Of a stretch of DNA of 64,000 nt, positions 8,065 through 16,375 are shown one piece after another (positions within the stretch are counted from its first letter, which is position 1; each line of letters opens with the position of its first letter). Both the position numbers and the translations under genes were made by a program. The DNA comes from Stutzerimonas stutzeri. Lineage in GTDB: Bacteria; Pseudomonadota; Gammaproteobacteria; Pseudomonadales; Pseudomonadaceae. The notes under the pieces are model-generated. The model was not told the DNA's origin and did not search any database. It saw nothing but the letters and a program-made list of their open reading frames with translations. Where the stretch lies: assembly GCA_002339675.1 (NCBI GenBank), contig DDKB01000020.1, positions 1-64,000 of the forward strand, read 5' to 3'.

Positions 8065-9981
8065 CTACCTGAGCTCTACCTCCGAGGCCAAGGCGCTGTC
8101 GGGGCGGATTTTGCGTTCGTTGCCGAAGCGGCGGGTCAGGCCGATGCGGTCGAAGTGTTCGAGCAGCTGGATGCTGCGTTTGCGGCCGAGCTGGATCTGG
8201 TCGCGGAAGGCGGCGGCGCGGATCACGCCGGCCTGGCGTTCCATCTCCAGTATCTGGTTGGCCAGTTGGCGGATGGTCGCGTCGGGGTAGAACAGGTCCT
8301 TGACCACTTGTTGCAGCTCGCCGATGCGGGACAGTTTGCGCAGCAGGTGGCGAACCCGCTCTTCCTCGATCTCCAGTTCGCCGGCCAGGTCGCGAACCCA
8401 GGGCGGGTTGAAGCGGGCTGATTCGAGCAGCGGCCAGAGCCGAGCTTTCAGGGCTTCCTCTTCTTCGCTCAGGCGCACCCGGTGGCCCGGTAGGTGCAAC
8501 CAGGGGCCGCTGGCTTCGACCTTGCCGGCTGTCAGGGTTTGCTCCAGCAGGGCCAGGTAGACCGGACGATCCAGCTGGGACAGCGCATAGCGGCGCAGGC
8601 GGTCGCGGTCGGGGCCGAGCTCATCGGGTTGGGCGTCATGGAAACGCTGCAGCGCCATGACCAGGCTTTGTTCGAGGTAGTCCCAGGTGCCGCGGTCGAA
8701 CAGCCGTGGGCCGACTCGCGTGTTGATTTCCAGCGCCTCGTCCGGCAGGCGCCAGGTCTGCCGCGGCCGGTTGAACTGGCGCTCCAGCAAGGCGGGCTCC
8801 AGGCCGTTGATGGCGCTGGGCAGCAGTGCCGGCAGGATGTCTTCGAGCGTTTCCCCGGACAGCGCGCGCAAGACCGCCAGCCGCGCCTGCCGGTGTCGGT
8901 TGCGGGGCGGGGCGAAGGGGTCGAGGACCCGGCCGCCGCCGAGGGTGCGTTGGGCGGACTGGTCGCGCAGCACGACGCGGTCGCCATGCACGGCGTGGGC
9001 CGGTGCGTTGAGCAGCAGCTGGGCGTGGACGTGGCCGCCGGGCGCCAGGCATTCGCCTTCCAGCAGGGCGATCCGGCCGGTGACGTCCTGGGCGCCAAGG
9101 TGGATGTGCACCGGGGTCCAGTGCCGCAACTCGCGCGCTTCACTGGGCAACAGGGTGAATTCGATATCGATGCGTCGGGTGGGGGCCTGCAGTTCGGGCT
9201 TCAGGAGCCAGTCGCCGCGGTTGATCTGCTCGACGGCCAGGCGGTCGCCGGCCAGGTTGAGAGCAACGCGCTGGCCGGCGTGCGCCTCTTGTGCCGCCTG
9301 ATTCTGGGCGTGCAGCCCGCGTACCCGCACGGTGCGGCCAGCGGGGCTCAGCGCCAGTTCGTCACCCACCTGAACCCGGCCGGAGAATGCCGTGCCGGTC
9401 ACCACCACGCCGGCGCCGGTGACGCTGAAGGTTCGGTCGATGGCGAGGCGGAAATGCCCGTCCTCGCTTCGCGCACGCACCTTTGCGGCCTGTTCGATCA
9501 GCGCGGCACGAAGCGCGTCGACGCCCTCGCCGGTGATGCTGGAGACGGGGAAGATCGGTGCTCCGGCCAGCGGGCCGGCTTGCAGCAGGGCTTCGACCTG
9601 CTGGCGTACCTCGGCGATACGCGGTGCTTCGATGCGGTCGATCTTGGTCAGCGCCACGAGCGCGCGGCGGATGCCGAGCAGCTCGACGATGGCCAGATGT
9701 TCGCGGGTCTGCGGCATCACGCCGTCGTCGGCGGCGACCACCAGCAAGACGCAGTCGATGCCACAGGCGCCGGCCAGCATGTTGTGCACGAAGCGCTCAT
9801 GGCCGGGCACGTCGATGAAGCCGGTGAGGTCGGATTCGCCCAACGAGGCATACAGGTAGCCGAGGTCGATGGTGATGCCGCGCTGGCGCTCTTCGCGGCG
9901 GCGGTCGCCTTCCTGCCCGGTCAGGGCCTTGAGCAGTGCGGTCTTGCCATGGTCGATATGGCCAGCGGTGCCGATGATCAT
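8065..9981 (-). CDS. selB: Selenocysteine-specific elongation factor SelB
   Basis: 638 residues. SelB binds GTP, selenocysteyl-tRNA and the SECIS hairpin in selenoprotein mRNAs to place selenocysteine at UGA. GTPase motifs are visible: G1 GTAGHIDHGKT at the N-terminus, G3 DVPGHE, and G4 as ALTKID. The C-terminal ~250 residues fit the winged-helix domains that bind mRNA. The start at 9981 gives MIIGTAGHIDHGKT, as in the family; a longer open frame upstream only overlaps selA. Its ATG overlaps the selA stop codon in an ATGA, indicating translational coupling. selC originally followed directly but is now displaced by the insertion. Confidence 0.96.
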   Translation of the reverse strand: MIIGTAGHIDHGKTALLKALTGQEGDRRREERQRGITIDLGYLYASLGESDLTGFIDVPGHERFVHNMLAGACGIDCVLLVVAADDGVMPQTREHLAIVELLGIRRALVALTKIDRIEAPRIAEVRQQVEALLQAGPLAGAPIFPVSSITGEGVDALRAALIEQAAKVRARSEDGHFRLAIDRTFSVTGAGVVVTGTAFSGRVQVGDELALSPAGRTVRVRGLHAQNQAAQEAHAGQRVALNLAGDRLAVEQINRGDWLLKPELQAPTRRIDIEFTLLPSEARELRHWTPVHIHLGAQDVTGRIALLEGECLAPGGHVHAQLLLNAPAHAVHGDRVVLRDQSAQRTLGGGRVLDPFAPPRNRHRQARLAVLRALSGETLEDILPALLPSAINGLEPALLERQFNRPRQTWRLPDEALEINTRVGPRLFDRGTWDYLEQSLVMALQRFHDAQPDELGPDRDRLRRYALSQLDRPVYLALLEQTLTAGKVEASGPWLHLPGHRVRLSEEEEALKARLWPLLESARFNPPWVRDLAGELEIEEERVRHLLRKLSRIGELQQVVKDLFYPDATIRQLANQILEMERQAGVIRAAAFRDQIQLGRKRSIQLLEHFDRIGLTRRFGNERKIRPDSALASEVELR

Positions 9982-11387
9982 GACGCCAGCTCCTGCTGCA
10001 GGTGCGGCAGCTGTTCCAGCAGCGCCGGCTCGTCGTCCAGTTGCCGCAGGTCGAGCCAGAGCGCATCGTCGGCGGTGCGGCCAAGAATCGGGATCGGCAG
10101 GCAGCGCAGCGCTTCTTCCAGCTGACGCAAGCTGCGGCCGCGCAAGCGCCTGGGTTGCAGCGGGCGAATGCACAGCGCGGCGCTGGGCAGGCGTGCCACC
10201 GGCTGCGCGCCACTGCCGATCATGCCGAGTGCGTCGCTCGCGGTGACCTGCCAGGTCTCGCCTAGGGCGCTGGCCAGTGCCGGCGCGAGCCGTTCGGCCT
10301 GCGCGCGGATATCGGACTGCGGGCGACTCAACAGGCGCAGGCTGGTCAGGCGCTCGCCGAGGCGATCGGGGTCGCGGTAGAGATTGAGCACCGCCTCGAG
10401 CGCCGCCAGGGTCAGTTTGTCGACACGCAGCGCGCGCTTGAGCGGGTTCTTCTTGATCTTCTGGATCAGCTCGCGACGCCCGACGATCAGGCCCGCCTGT
10501 GGGCCACCGAGCAGCTTGTCGCCGCTGAAGGTGACGATGTCGGCGCCGTCCCGCAGGGCTTCCTGCACGGTCGGCTCTTTCGGCAGGCCCCAGCGGGACA
10601 GGTCGACCAGGCTGCCGCTGCCCAGGTCTTCGAGCAGCGGCAGCTCATGGGCGCGGGCGATGGCGGCCAGTTCGGCGGTGGCGACGCTGCTGGTAAAACC
10701 CTGCACGCTGTAATTGCTGGTGTGCACGCGCATCAGCAGGCCGCTGCGCGGGCCGATGGCGTTCTCGTAGTCGCGCGCATGGGTGCGGTTGGTGGTGCCG
10801 ACCTCGTGCAGCTTCACGCCGGCACGGGCCATGATGTCGGGGATGCGGAAGGCGCCGCCGATCTCGATCAGCTCACCGCGCGAGATGATGCCTTCCTTGC
10901 GCGCGCCGAGGCTGTTCAATGCGAGCAGCACCGCGGCGGCGTTGTTGTTGACCACGGTGACGGCTTCGGCGCCGGTCAGCTCGCGGATCAGGCCTTCGAT
11001 CAGGTCGTCGCGGTCGCCACGCTTGCCGCTGGCCAGGTCGAACTCCAGGTTCATCGGGTAGCGCGCCGCCAGGGTGATCGCCTCGATGGCTTCATCCGGT
11101 AGCAGGGCGCGGCCGAGGTTGGTGTGCAGCACGGTACCGGTGAGGTTGAACACGCGGCGTACGCGGCTGCGATGCTGGTTGGCCAGGCGTTCCCCGGCAC
11201 GGCCGGCGAGTACCGCCTCGGACAGCTCCAATGCGGCGAGCTGGCCCTGACGAGCCGGTTCGCGCAGCTCGTCGAGCAGGTCGCGCAGGGTGCCGAGCAG
11301 CGCCTCGCGGCCATAGCGCTGCTGCAGCGGCTCGCAGGCGGGGGCACGCAGTAGGCGGTCGACCGACGGCAGGCGAGCACTGCTCAT
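9978..11387 (-). CDS. selA: L-seryl-tRNA(Sec) selenium transferase
   Basis: 469 residues. A PLP enzyme that converts seryl-tRNA(Sec) to selenocysteyl-tRNA(Sec) using selenophosphate. The PLP lysine lies in the conserved segment TFSGDKLLGGPQAGLIVG; the N-terminal segment LPSVDRLLRAP is typical. I take the ATG at 11387 (MSSARLPSVD); the frame extends further but without conserved sequence. It overlaps selB by four bases. Unlike in several pseudomonads, no formate dehydrogenase (fdn/fdhE) genes precede it in this window, so the selenoproteins it serves must be encoded elsewhere. Confidence 0.96.
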   Translation of the reverse strand: MSSARLPSVDRLLRAPACEPLQQRYGREALLGTLRDLLDELREPARQGQLAALELSEAVLAGRAGERLANQHRSRVRRVFNLTGTVLHTNLGRALLPDEAIEAITLAARYPMNLEFDLASGKRGDRDDLIEGLIRELTGAEAVTVVNNNAAAVLLALNSLGARKEGIISRGELIEIGGAFRIPDIMARAGVKLHEVGTTNRTHARDYENAIGPRSGLLMRVHTSNYSVQGFTSSVATAELAAIARAHELPLLEDLGSGSLVDLSRWGLPKEPTVQEALRDGADIVTFSGDKLLGGPQAGLIVGRRELIQKIKKNPLKRALRVDKLTLAALEAVLNLYRDPDRLGERLTSLRLLSRPQSDIRAQAERLAPALASALGETWQVTASDALGMIGSGAQPVARLPSAALCIRPLQPRRLRGRSLRQLEEALRCLPIPILGRTADDALWLDLRQLDDEPALLEQLPHLQQELAS

Positions 11388-11803
11388 GGCTGAGGATCCG
11401 GATGGCGATTCGGTGTGGACGGGGCGGCGGGCGCGCGAGCCGTGCTGACGGTGCTGCACCCGGTGGCGAGGTTGCCTGGCACGCAGGACTCCAATCTTTT
11501 TCTACTTCGCGATCAGCATAGACGCTTAATTGTTCACAGGGTTCAGCTCAGCCGGTCGGTAGAGCGGCGACGTGCTTCACAGGTGCGCGCGGGCATTACG
11601 AGGGCGATCGCGCGCGGGTGTGGTGATGAGGAGCGCCGGCGGCAGGCGGCTCACCGCCGGCGTGGGGTGGGGAAGGGATGGGTCGATGGGCTCGAGCGTC
11701 GAGCGGGCGTCTGGTGGGGCTCGCCGTGGTGCCGGATCGGGCGGCGATTTGCAGAAATGACAAACCCGGGCGAGCCCGGGTTTGTGGGTGACCGCTGCGC
11801 GGG
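11388..11803. other. Intergenic region upstream of selA, no gene seen
   Basis: About 415 bases between selA and the 3' end of the Tim44-domain gene, both on the minus strand. Apart from the hairpin at 11760-11785, no tRNA, small RNA or convincing ORF was recognised. The AT-richer stretch near 11490-11545 is the likeliest place for the selAB promoter. Confidence 0.4.
11760..11785 (-). terminator. Hairpin terminator after the Tim44-domain gene
   Basis: A perfect 11-bp stem (ACAAACCCGGG / CCCGGGTTTGT) with a 4-base loop lies 19 bases beyond the stop codon. On the minus strand it is followed by a moderately T-rich stretch. Likely intrinsic terminator. Confidence 0.7.
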
Positions 11804-12649
11804 TCAGGCGTTCTGGCGGATACCCGCGACCAGCCAGGGCTGGTTCTCGCCCTGCGCGCGCTCCATGCGCCAGCTCTCGCTGAACGGCTCGCCCTGGTCG
11901 AAGCGCGAGTTCTTCGAGACGCCGGCAAAGGTCAGGGTGGCGACGGTCTTGTCGGCCTGGTCGTCCACGCCATCGAGCTGAATCTGCAGGTTGTCGATGT
12001 AGGTCGACTGGTAGGCGTCGCCAATCTCGGCGCGTTCACGCTTGAGGAAGTCGAGCAGCTGCGGCGTGACGAACTCGGCGATCTTGTCCATCTCGTTGGC
12101 ATCCCAATGCTGCTGCAGCGACAGGAAGTGCTCGCGTGCTGCCGCGACGAAGCTCTGCTCGTTGAACCAGGCGGGCGCGTTGATCACGGGCGCGGCCGGA
12201 GCGGCGCTGCTGCCACCGAAGATCGAGTGCTGCGCTGGCATTTCACGCTGCATCGGTGCGTTTCCATGCCCGTGTCCGGCCATGGCCGGCTGTTGCTGGC
12301 GGCGGCGGGCGGCGAGCAGGCGGAACAGCAGGAAGGCGATACCGCCGAAGATCAGGATGTCCATGAACTGCAGGCCTTCGAAGCCATCACCCATGAACAT
12401 CGAGGCGAGCAGGCCACCGGCGGCGAGGCCGGCCAATGGGCCCAGCCAGCGCGAGGCACCGCTGGTCGCGGCCGGGGTCTGGCGGCCTGCCTGTGTGGTG
12501 GTGGCCTGGGTCTGCTGGGGCGCCTGGCGAGTTTGATGGCTAGGCGCCGAGCCGAAGCTCTTGCCGCCGCCGAAACGCTTGGCGTTGGCATCGAGGCTGA
12601 GGGTCAGGCCGATACACAGCGCCATGAAAATGCTGAGCACACGTTGCAT
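11804..12649 (-). CDS. Tim44-like domain membrane protein
   Basis: 281 residues. An N-terminal signal-like segment (FMALCIGLTLSLDANA) is followed by a low-complexity Q/T/A-rich linker, then one or two hydrophobic spans (about residues 70-115) and a C-terminal Tim44/TIM-like domain (from NEQSFVAAAREHFLSLQQHW). Such bacterial Tim44-domain proteins are widespread and of uncertain function; in mitochondria the domain docks import machinery to membranes. The start at 12649 has AGGAC at good spacing. It lies downstream of the TRAP-type lipoprotein gene on the same strand, about 135 bases away. Confidence 0.85.
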   Translation of the reverse strand: MQRVLSIFMALCIGLTLSLDANAKRFGGGKSFGSAPSHQTRQAPQQTQATTTQAGRQTPAATSGASRWLGPLAGLAAGGLLASMFMGDGFEGLQFMDILIFGGIAFLLFRLLAARRRQQQPAMAGHGHGNAPMQREMPAQHSIFGGSSAAPAAPVINAPAWFNEQSFVAAAREHFLSLQQHWDANEMDKIAEFVTPQLLDFLKRERAEIGDAYQSTYIDNLQIQLDGVDDQADKTVATLTFAGVSKNSRFDQGEPFSESWRMERAQGENQPWLVAGIRQNA

Positions 12650-12784
12650 TTGGTAGTCCTGGTCGGATGGAGATTCGGAGCAGATGGTGCACGCCCCGGT
12701 CGGGGCGCGCCAGTTGCAGAGTGTTTCGGGCTTTTGCGTCGCTGCGTTTGCCGGGGCGGATGGCAAACGCAGCGGGGCGGGGGG

Positions 12785-13897
12785 TTAGCGCCAGTTGTAC
12801 AGCTCTTTCTCGGAGATCTCGTGCATCGGCGTGACCTGCGCCTGGAAGGCTTTCATCGATGCCCAGATGCGGCCGTTCAACTCGCTCTGTGCGGCCAGGT
12901 CGCCGAGTACGGCATCGGCCTGTTCGCGCATCGCATTCAGCACCTCGTCGGGGAAGCGCTTGAGCTGCGTGCCTTGCTGCTTGAGCTGCTCGAGGGCCAG
13001 GGCGTTGTTGTAGACGTAGTCGTCCATCATGTCGCGGCTGGCGGCCAGGGCGGCTTCGGTGAGGATCGCGCGCAGGTCCTCGGGCAGGCTGTCGAGGGCC
13101 TTCTGGTTGACCAGCAGCTCGAGTACGGCCTGCGGCTCCTGCCAGCCCGGGTAGTAGTAGTACTTGGCGGCTTTGTGCAGGCCGAAGGCGAGGTCGTTGT
13201 ACGGGCTGACCCAGTCGGTGGCGTCGATGGCGCCCGTCTGCAGCGCGGTGAATACCTCACCGCCCGGCATGTTGACGGTGGTCGCGCCGAGGCGGCTCAG
13301 CACTTCACCGCCGAGGCCCGGGGTACGGATCTTCAGACCCTTGAGGTCGTCGAGCGAGTTGATTTCCTTGTTGAACCAGCCGCCCATCTGCATGCCGGTA
13401 TTGCCGACCACCATGGGTTTGACGCCGTAGGGCGCGTAGGCCTCGTCCCAGAATTTCTGGCCGCCACCGTGGGTTAGCCAGGCGTTCATTTCGCTGGTCG
13501 ACAGGCCGAACGGCACCGAGGTGAAGAACTGCGCTGTCGGCACCTTGCCCTTCCAGTAGTAGGCGGCGCCATGGCCGAGCTCGGCAGTGCCGCGCGAGAC
13601 CGCATCGAACACTTCCAGCGCCGGTACCAGCTCACCGGCCGCATAGACCTTGATGGTCAGGCGGCCGTCGCTCATGGCGCTGACGCGATCGGCCAGCCGC
13701 TGCGCGGCGGTGCCCAGGCCCGGGTAGTTCTTCGGCCAGGCGGTGACCATCTTCCAGTTGTAGGTTTGCGGCGCTTCGCTGGCAGCGGCGGCCTTCGGTT
13801 CGGGGGTGGGCTCAACCTTCTTTTCGTCTTTGCAGCCGGCGAGGCTGAGCGAAGCAAGCAGGGCAGCGGCAACACCAAACAAGTGACGGCGTTTCAT
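12785..13897 (-). CDS. TRAP-type substrate-binding lipoprotein (DctP family)
   Basis: 370 residues with a lipoprotein signal peptide ending in the lipobox LAGC, then a linker rich in K, E, P and A and a DctP-family solute-binding domain (TYNWKMVTAWPKNYPGLG near the start, AIDATDWVSPYNDLAFGLHK in the middle). This subfamily binds carboxylates such as keto acids. TRAP transporters normally need DctQ and DctM membrane subunits, and neither is adjacent here, so this is an orphan binding protein. The start has AAAGGA upstream. It follows uvrD on the same strand after 55 bases. Confidence 0.9.
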   Translation of the reverse strand: MKRRHLFGVAAALLASLSLAGCKDEKKVEPTPEPKAAAASEAPQTYNWKMVTAWPKNYPGLGTAAQRLADRVSAMSDGRLTIKVYAAGELVPALEVFDAVSRGTAELGHGAAYYWKGKVPTAQFFTSVPFGLSTSEMNAWLTHGGGQKFWDEAYAPYGVKPMVVGNTGMQMGGWFNKEINSLDDLKGLKIRTPGLGGEVLSRLGATTVNMPGGEVFTALQTGAIDATDWVSPYNDLAFGLHKAAKYYYYPGWQEPQAVLELLVNQKALDSLPEDLRAILTEAALAASRDMMDDYVYNNALALEQLKQQGTQLKRFPDEVLNAMREQADAVLGDLAAQSELNGRIWASMKAFQAQVTPMHEISEKELYNWR

Positions 13898-13952
13898 GAA
13901 TGGCTATTTCCTTTGGCGATTTTATTAGTATGGGTACAGGTTGACGTAAACG

Positions 13953-16142
13953 TCATAGCGCTTCCAGTTTGGCATAACTGAGCATCAACCACTTGCTCCC
14001 TTCGTCTTCGAAATTCACCTGCACACGGGCCTGGGCCCCAGAGCCTTCGAAGTTGAGGATGGTGCCTTCGCCGAACAGCGAATGGCGCACGCGCTGGCCG
14101 AGGCTGAACGGCGTTTCCGGCACGCTGGCGCCGTCGAACAGTGAGCCGCCGCCCATGCCGCGGGTGTTGAAGCTGCGGCTGACGGTGTTGCTCAGGCGCA
14201 CTTCGCTGATCAGCGCCGGCGGTACTTCGCGGATGAAGCGCGAAATCTTGTTGTAGGTCTCGCTGCCATACAGGCGGCGGGTCTCGGCATAGGTCACGAT
14301 CAGCTGCTGCATGGCGCGGGTGATGCCGACGTAGGCCAGGCGACGCTCTTCTTCGAGCCGGCCGGGTTCCTCCAGGCTCATCTTGTGCGGGAACAGGCCT
14401 TCTTCCATGCCGACCAGGAACACCAGCGGAAACTCCAGGCCCTTGGCGCTGTGCAGCGTCATCAGCTGCACGCTGTCCTCGTGGTCACCGGCCTGCTGCT
14501 CGCCGGCTTCCAGCGAGGCATGGTCGAGAAAGGCGGCGAGCGGGGTCTGCTCGTCTTCTTCGTCTTCGCTGTAGTTGTCGAAGGCGCGTGCGGCGGAGAC
14601 CAGTTCCTCAAGGTTTTCCACCCGTGCCTGGGCTTTCTCGCCTTTCTCGTCGCGGTGATAAGCGAGCAGCCCGGATTGCTCGATGACCAGCTGCGCCATG
14701 TTGTGCAGCTGCATGCCCTCGACCTTTAGCGCGAGGGTATCGATCAACTCGACGAAACCGTTCAACGCGCTGGCGGCGCGACCCGAGACCACCTTGGTGC
14801 CGACCGCCTGATGCAGCGCGGCCCACAGCGAGGTTTCCTGCTGGCGGGCCAGCTGGCGCAGGGCTTCGACCGTCTTCTCGCCAATGCCGCGTGCGGGCAC
14901 GTTGATCACCCGCTCCAGCGCCGCGTCGTTGTCGCGGGCCTGGATCAGGCGCAGGTAGGCCATGGCGTTCTTGATTTCGGCGCGCTCGAAGAAGCGCTGG
15001 CCGCCATAGATGCGGTAGGGAATCCGCTCGCGCAGCAGGGCCTCTTCAAGCACCCGCGACTGGGCGTTGGAGCGATAGAGGATGGCGATTTCGCTGCGGC
15101 TCATGCCGTCGCGGATGGCTTTTTCGATGCTCTCGACCACATACCGCGCTTCGTCATGTTCGTTGAAAGCGGCATAGAGGCTGATCGGCTCGCCCTCGCA
15201 GCCTTCGGTCCAGAGTTCCTTGCCCAGGCGGCCCTGGTTGTTGGCGATCAGCGCGTTGGCGGCCTTGAGGATGCAGGCGGTGGAGCGGTAGTTCTGCTCC
15301 AGGCGGATGGTTTCGGCGTCCGGAAAGTCTTCGCTGAACTGGTGCAGGTTCTCGACCCGCGCGCCGCGCCAGCCGTAGATCGACTGGTCGTCATCACCCA
15401 CCACCATCAGGCTGTCGCCGCCCTTGGCCAGCAGGCGCAGCCAGGCGTATTGCACGGCGTTGGTGTCCTGGAACTCGTCCACCAAGATATGGCGGAAGCG
15501 CCGCTGATAATGGTCGAGCAGCCCCGGGTTGTCGCGCCAGAGGTCCAGCGCGCGCAGCAGCAGTTCGGAGAAATCAATCACCCCGGCGCGCGCGCAGGCC
15601 TCTTCATAGGCCTGGTAGATACTCAGCATGGTGGACAGGAACAGGTCGCCGCCGGCCTGGATGTTGTGCGGGCGCAGGCCTTCGTCCTTTTGCCCGTTGA
15701 TCCACCACTGCGCCTGGCGCGCCGGCCAGCGCTGCTCATCGAGGCCGAGCTCGCGGATCACCCGCTTGACCAGCCGCTGCTGGTCGTCGGAATCGAGGAT
15801 CTGGAAGTTTTGCGCCAGCTTGGCTTCCTGCCAGTGCGCGCGCAGCAGCCGATGCGCCAGGCCGTGGAAGGTGCCGACCCACATGCCTTGCGGGTTGACC
15901 TTCATCAGCTGTTCGATACGCTGGCGCATCTCGGCAGCCGCCTTGTTGGTGAAGGTCACCGACAGAATCGAGTGCAGCGAGGCGCGTTCGACCTGATGGA
16001 GCCAGGCGATGCGGTGCACCAGCACCCGGGTCTTGCCCGAGCCGGCACCGGCGAGAACCAGTTGACGACCCAGCGGCGCGGCCACGGCCTGGCGCTGGGC
16101 ATCGTTGAGGGAATTCAGGAGGAGGGAGAGATCGTCGTGCAT
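13953..16142 (-). CDS. uvrD: DNA helicase II UvrD
   Basis: 729 residues. Superfamily 1 3'-5' helicase of nucleotide excision repair and mismatch repair. Motifs in order: LVLAGAGSGKTRVLVHRIAWL (I), LVDEFQDTN (II), VVGDDDQSIYGWRGA (III), TLHSAKGLEF (V) and YVGITRAM (VI). The N-terminus MHDDLSLLLNSLNDAQRQAV matches other UvrD proteins, favouring the ATG at 16142; another ATG lies nine bases upstream. No clear LexA box was identified in the divergent spacer. Confidence 0.96.
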   Translation of the reverse strand: MHDDLSLLLNSLNDAQRQAVAAPLGRQLVLAGAGSGKTRVLVHRIAWLHQVERASLHSILSVTFTNKAAAEMRQRIEQLMKVNPQGMWVGTFHGLAHRLLRAHWQEAKLAQNFQILDSDDQQRLVKRVIRELGLDEQRWPARQAQWWINGQKDEGLRPHNIQAGGDLFLSTMLSIYQAYEEACARAGVIDFSELLLRALDLWRDNPGLLDHYQRRFRHILVDEFQDTNAVQYAWLRLLAKGGDSLMVVGDDDQSIYGWRGARVENLHQFSEDFPDAETIRLEQNYRSTACILKAANALIANNQGRLGKELWTEGCEGEPISLYAAFNEHDEARYVVESIEKAIRDGMSRSEIAILYRSNAQSRVLEEALLRERIPYRIYGGQRFFERAEIKNAMAYLRLIQARDNDAALERVINVPARGIGEKTVEALRQLARQQETSLWAALHQAVGTKVVSGRAASALNGFVELIDTLALKVEGMQLHNMAQLVIEQSGLLAYHRDEKGEKAQARVENLEELVSAARAFDNYSEDEEDEQTPLAAFLDHASLEAGEQQAGDHEDSVQLMTLHSAKGLEFPLVFLVGMEEGLFPHKMSLEEPGRLEEERRLAYVGITRAMQQLIVTYAETRRLYGSETYNKISRFIREVPPALISEVRLSNTVSRSFNTRGMGGGSLFDGASVPETPFSLGQRVRHSLFGEGTILNFEGSGAQARVQVNFEDEGSKWLMLSYAKLEAL

Positions 16143-16375
16143 GGGCGCCATTCTATCCGTAAACCGCTGCGTACCGCTCGCGCAACGGACGGGCGCACCG
16201 GCAGCCGGCGGCCACCGGCCGGGCCGGTCTACGCTACGAGAGTCTCGAGTTGCCGGGCCGTTCTCGTTCGTTGGTCGGAACGGGCTAGGACGGGCGGCTG
16301 TCACCGTGCCATCATCGGCTGGAGGATGCATCGTCAACACGCCATTCCGCCAATCGGACACGCTAATAAGAACGC

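Noticed and set aside
8494..10125. 543-codon plus-strand open frame opposite selB
   Set aside because: selB is fully supported on the other strand, and the antisense product shows no domain or plausible ribosome-binding site.
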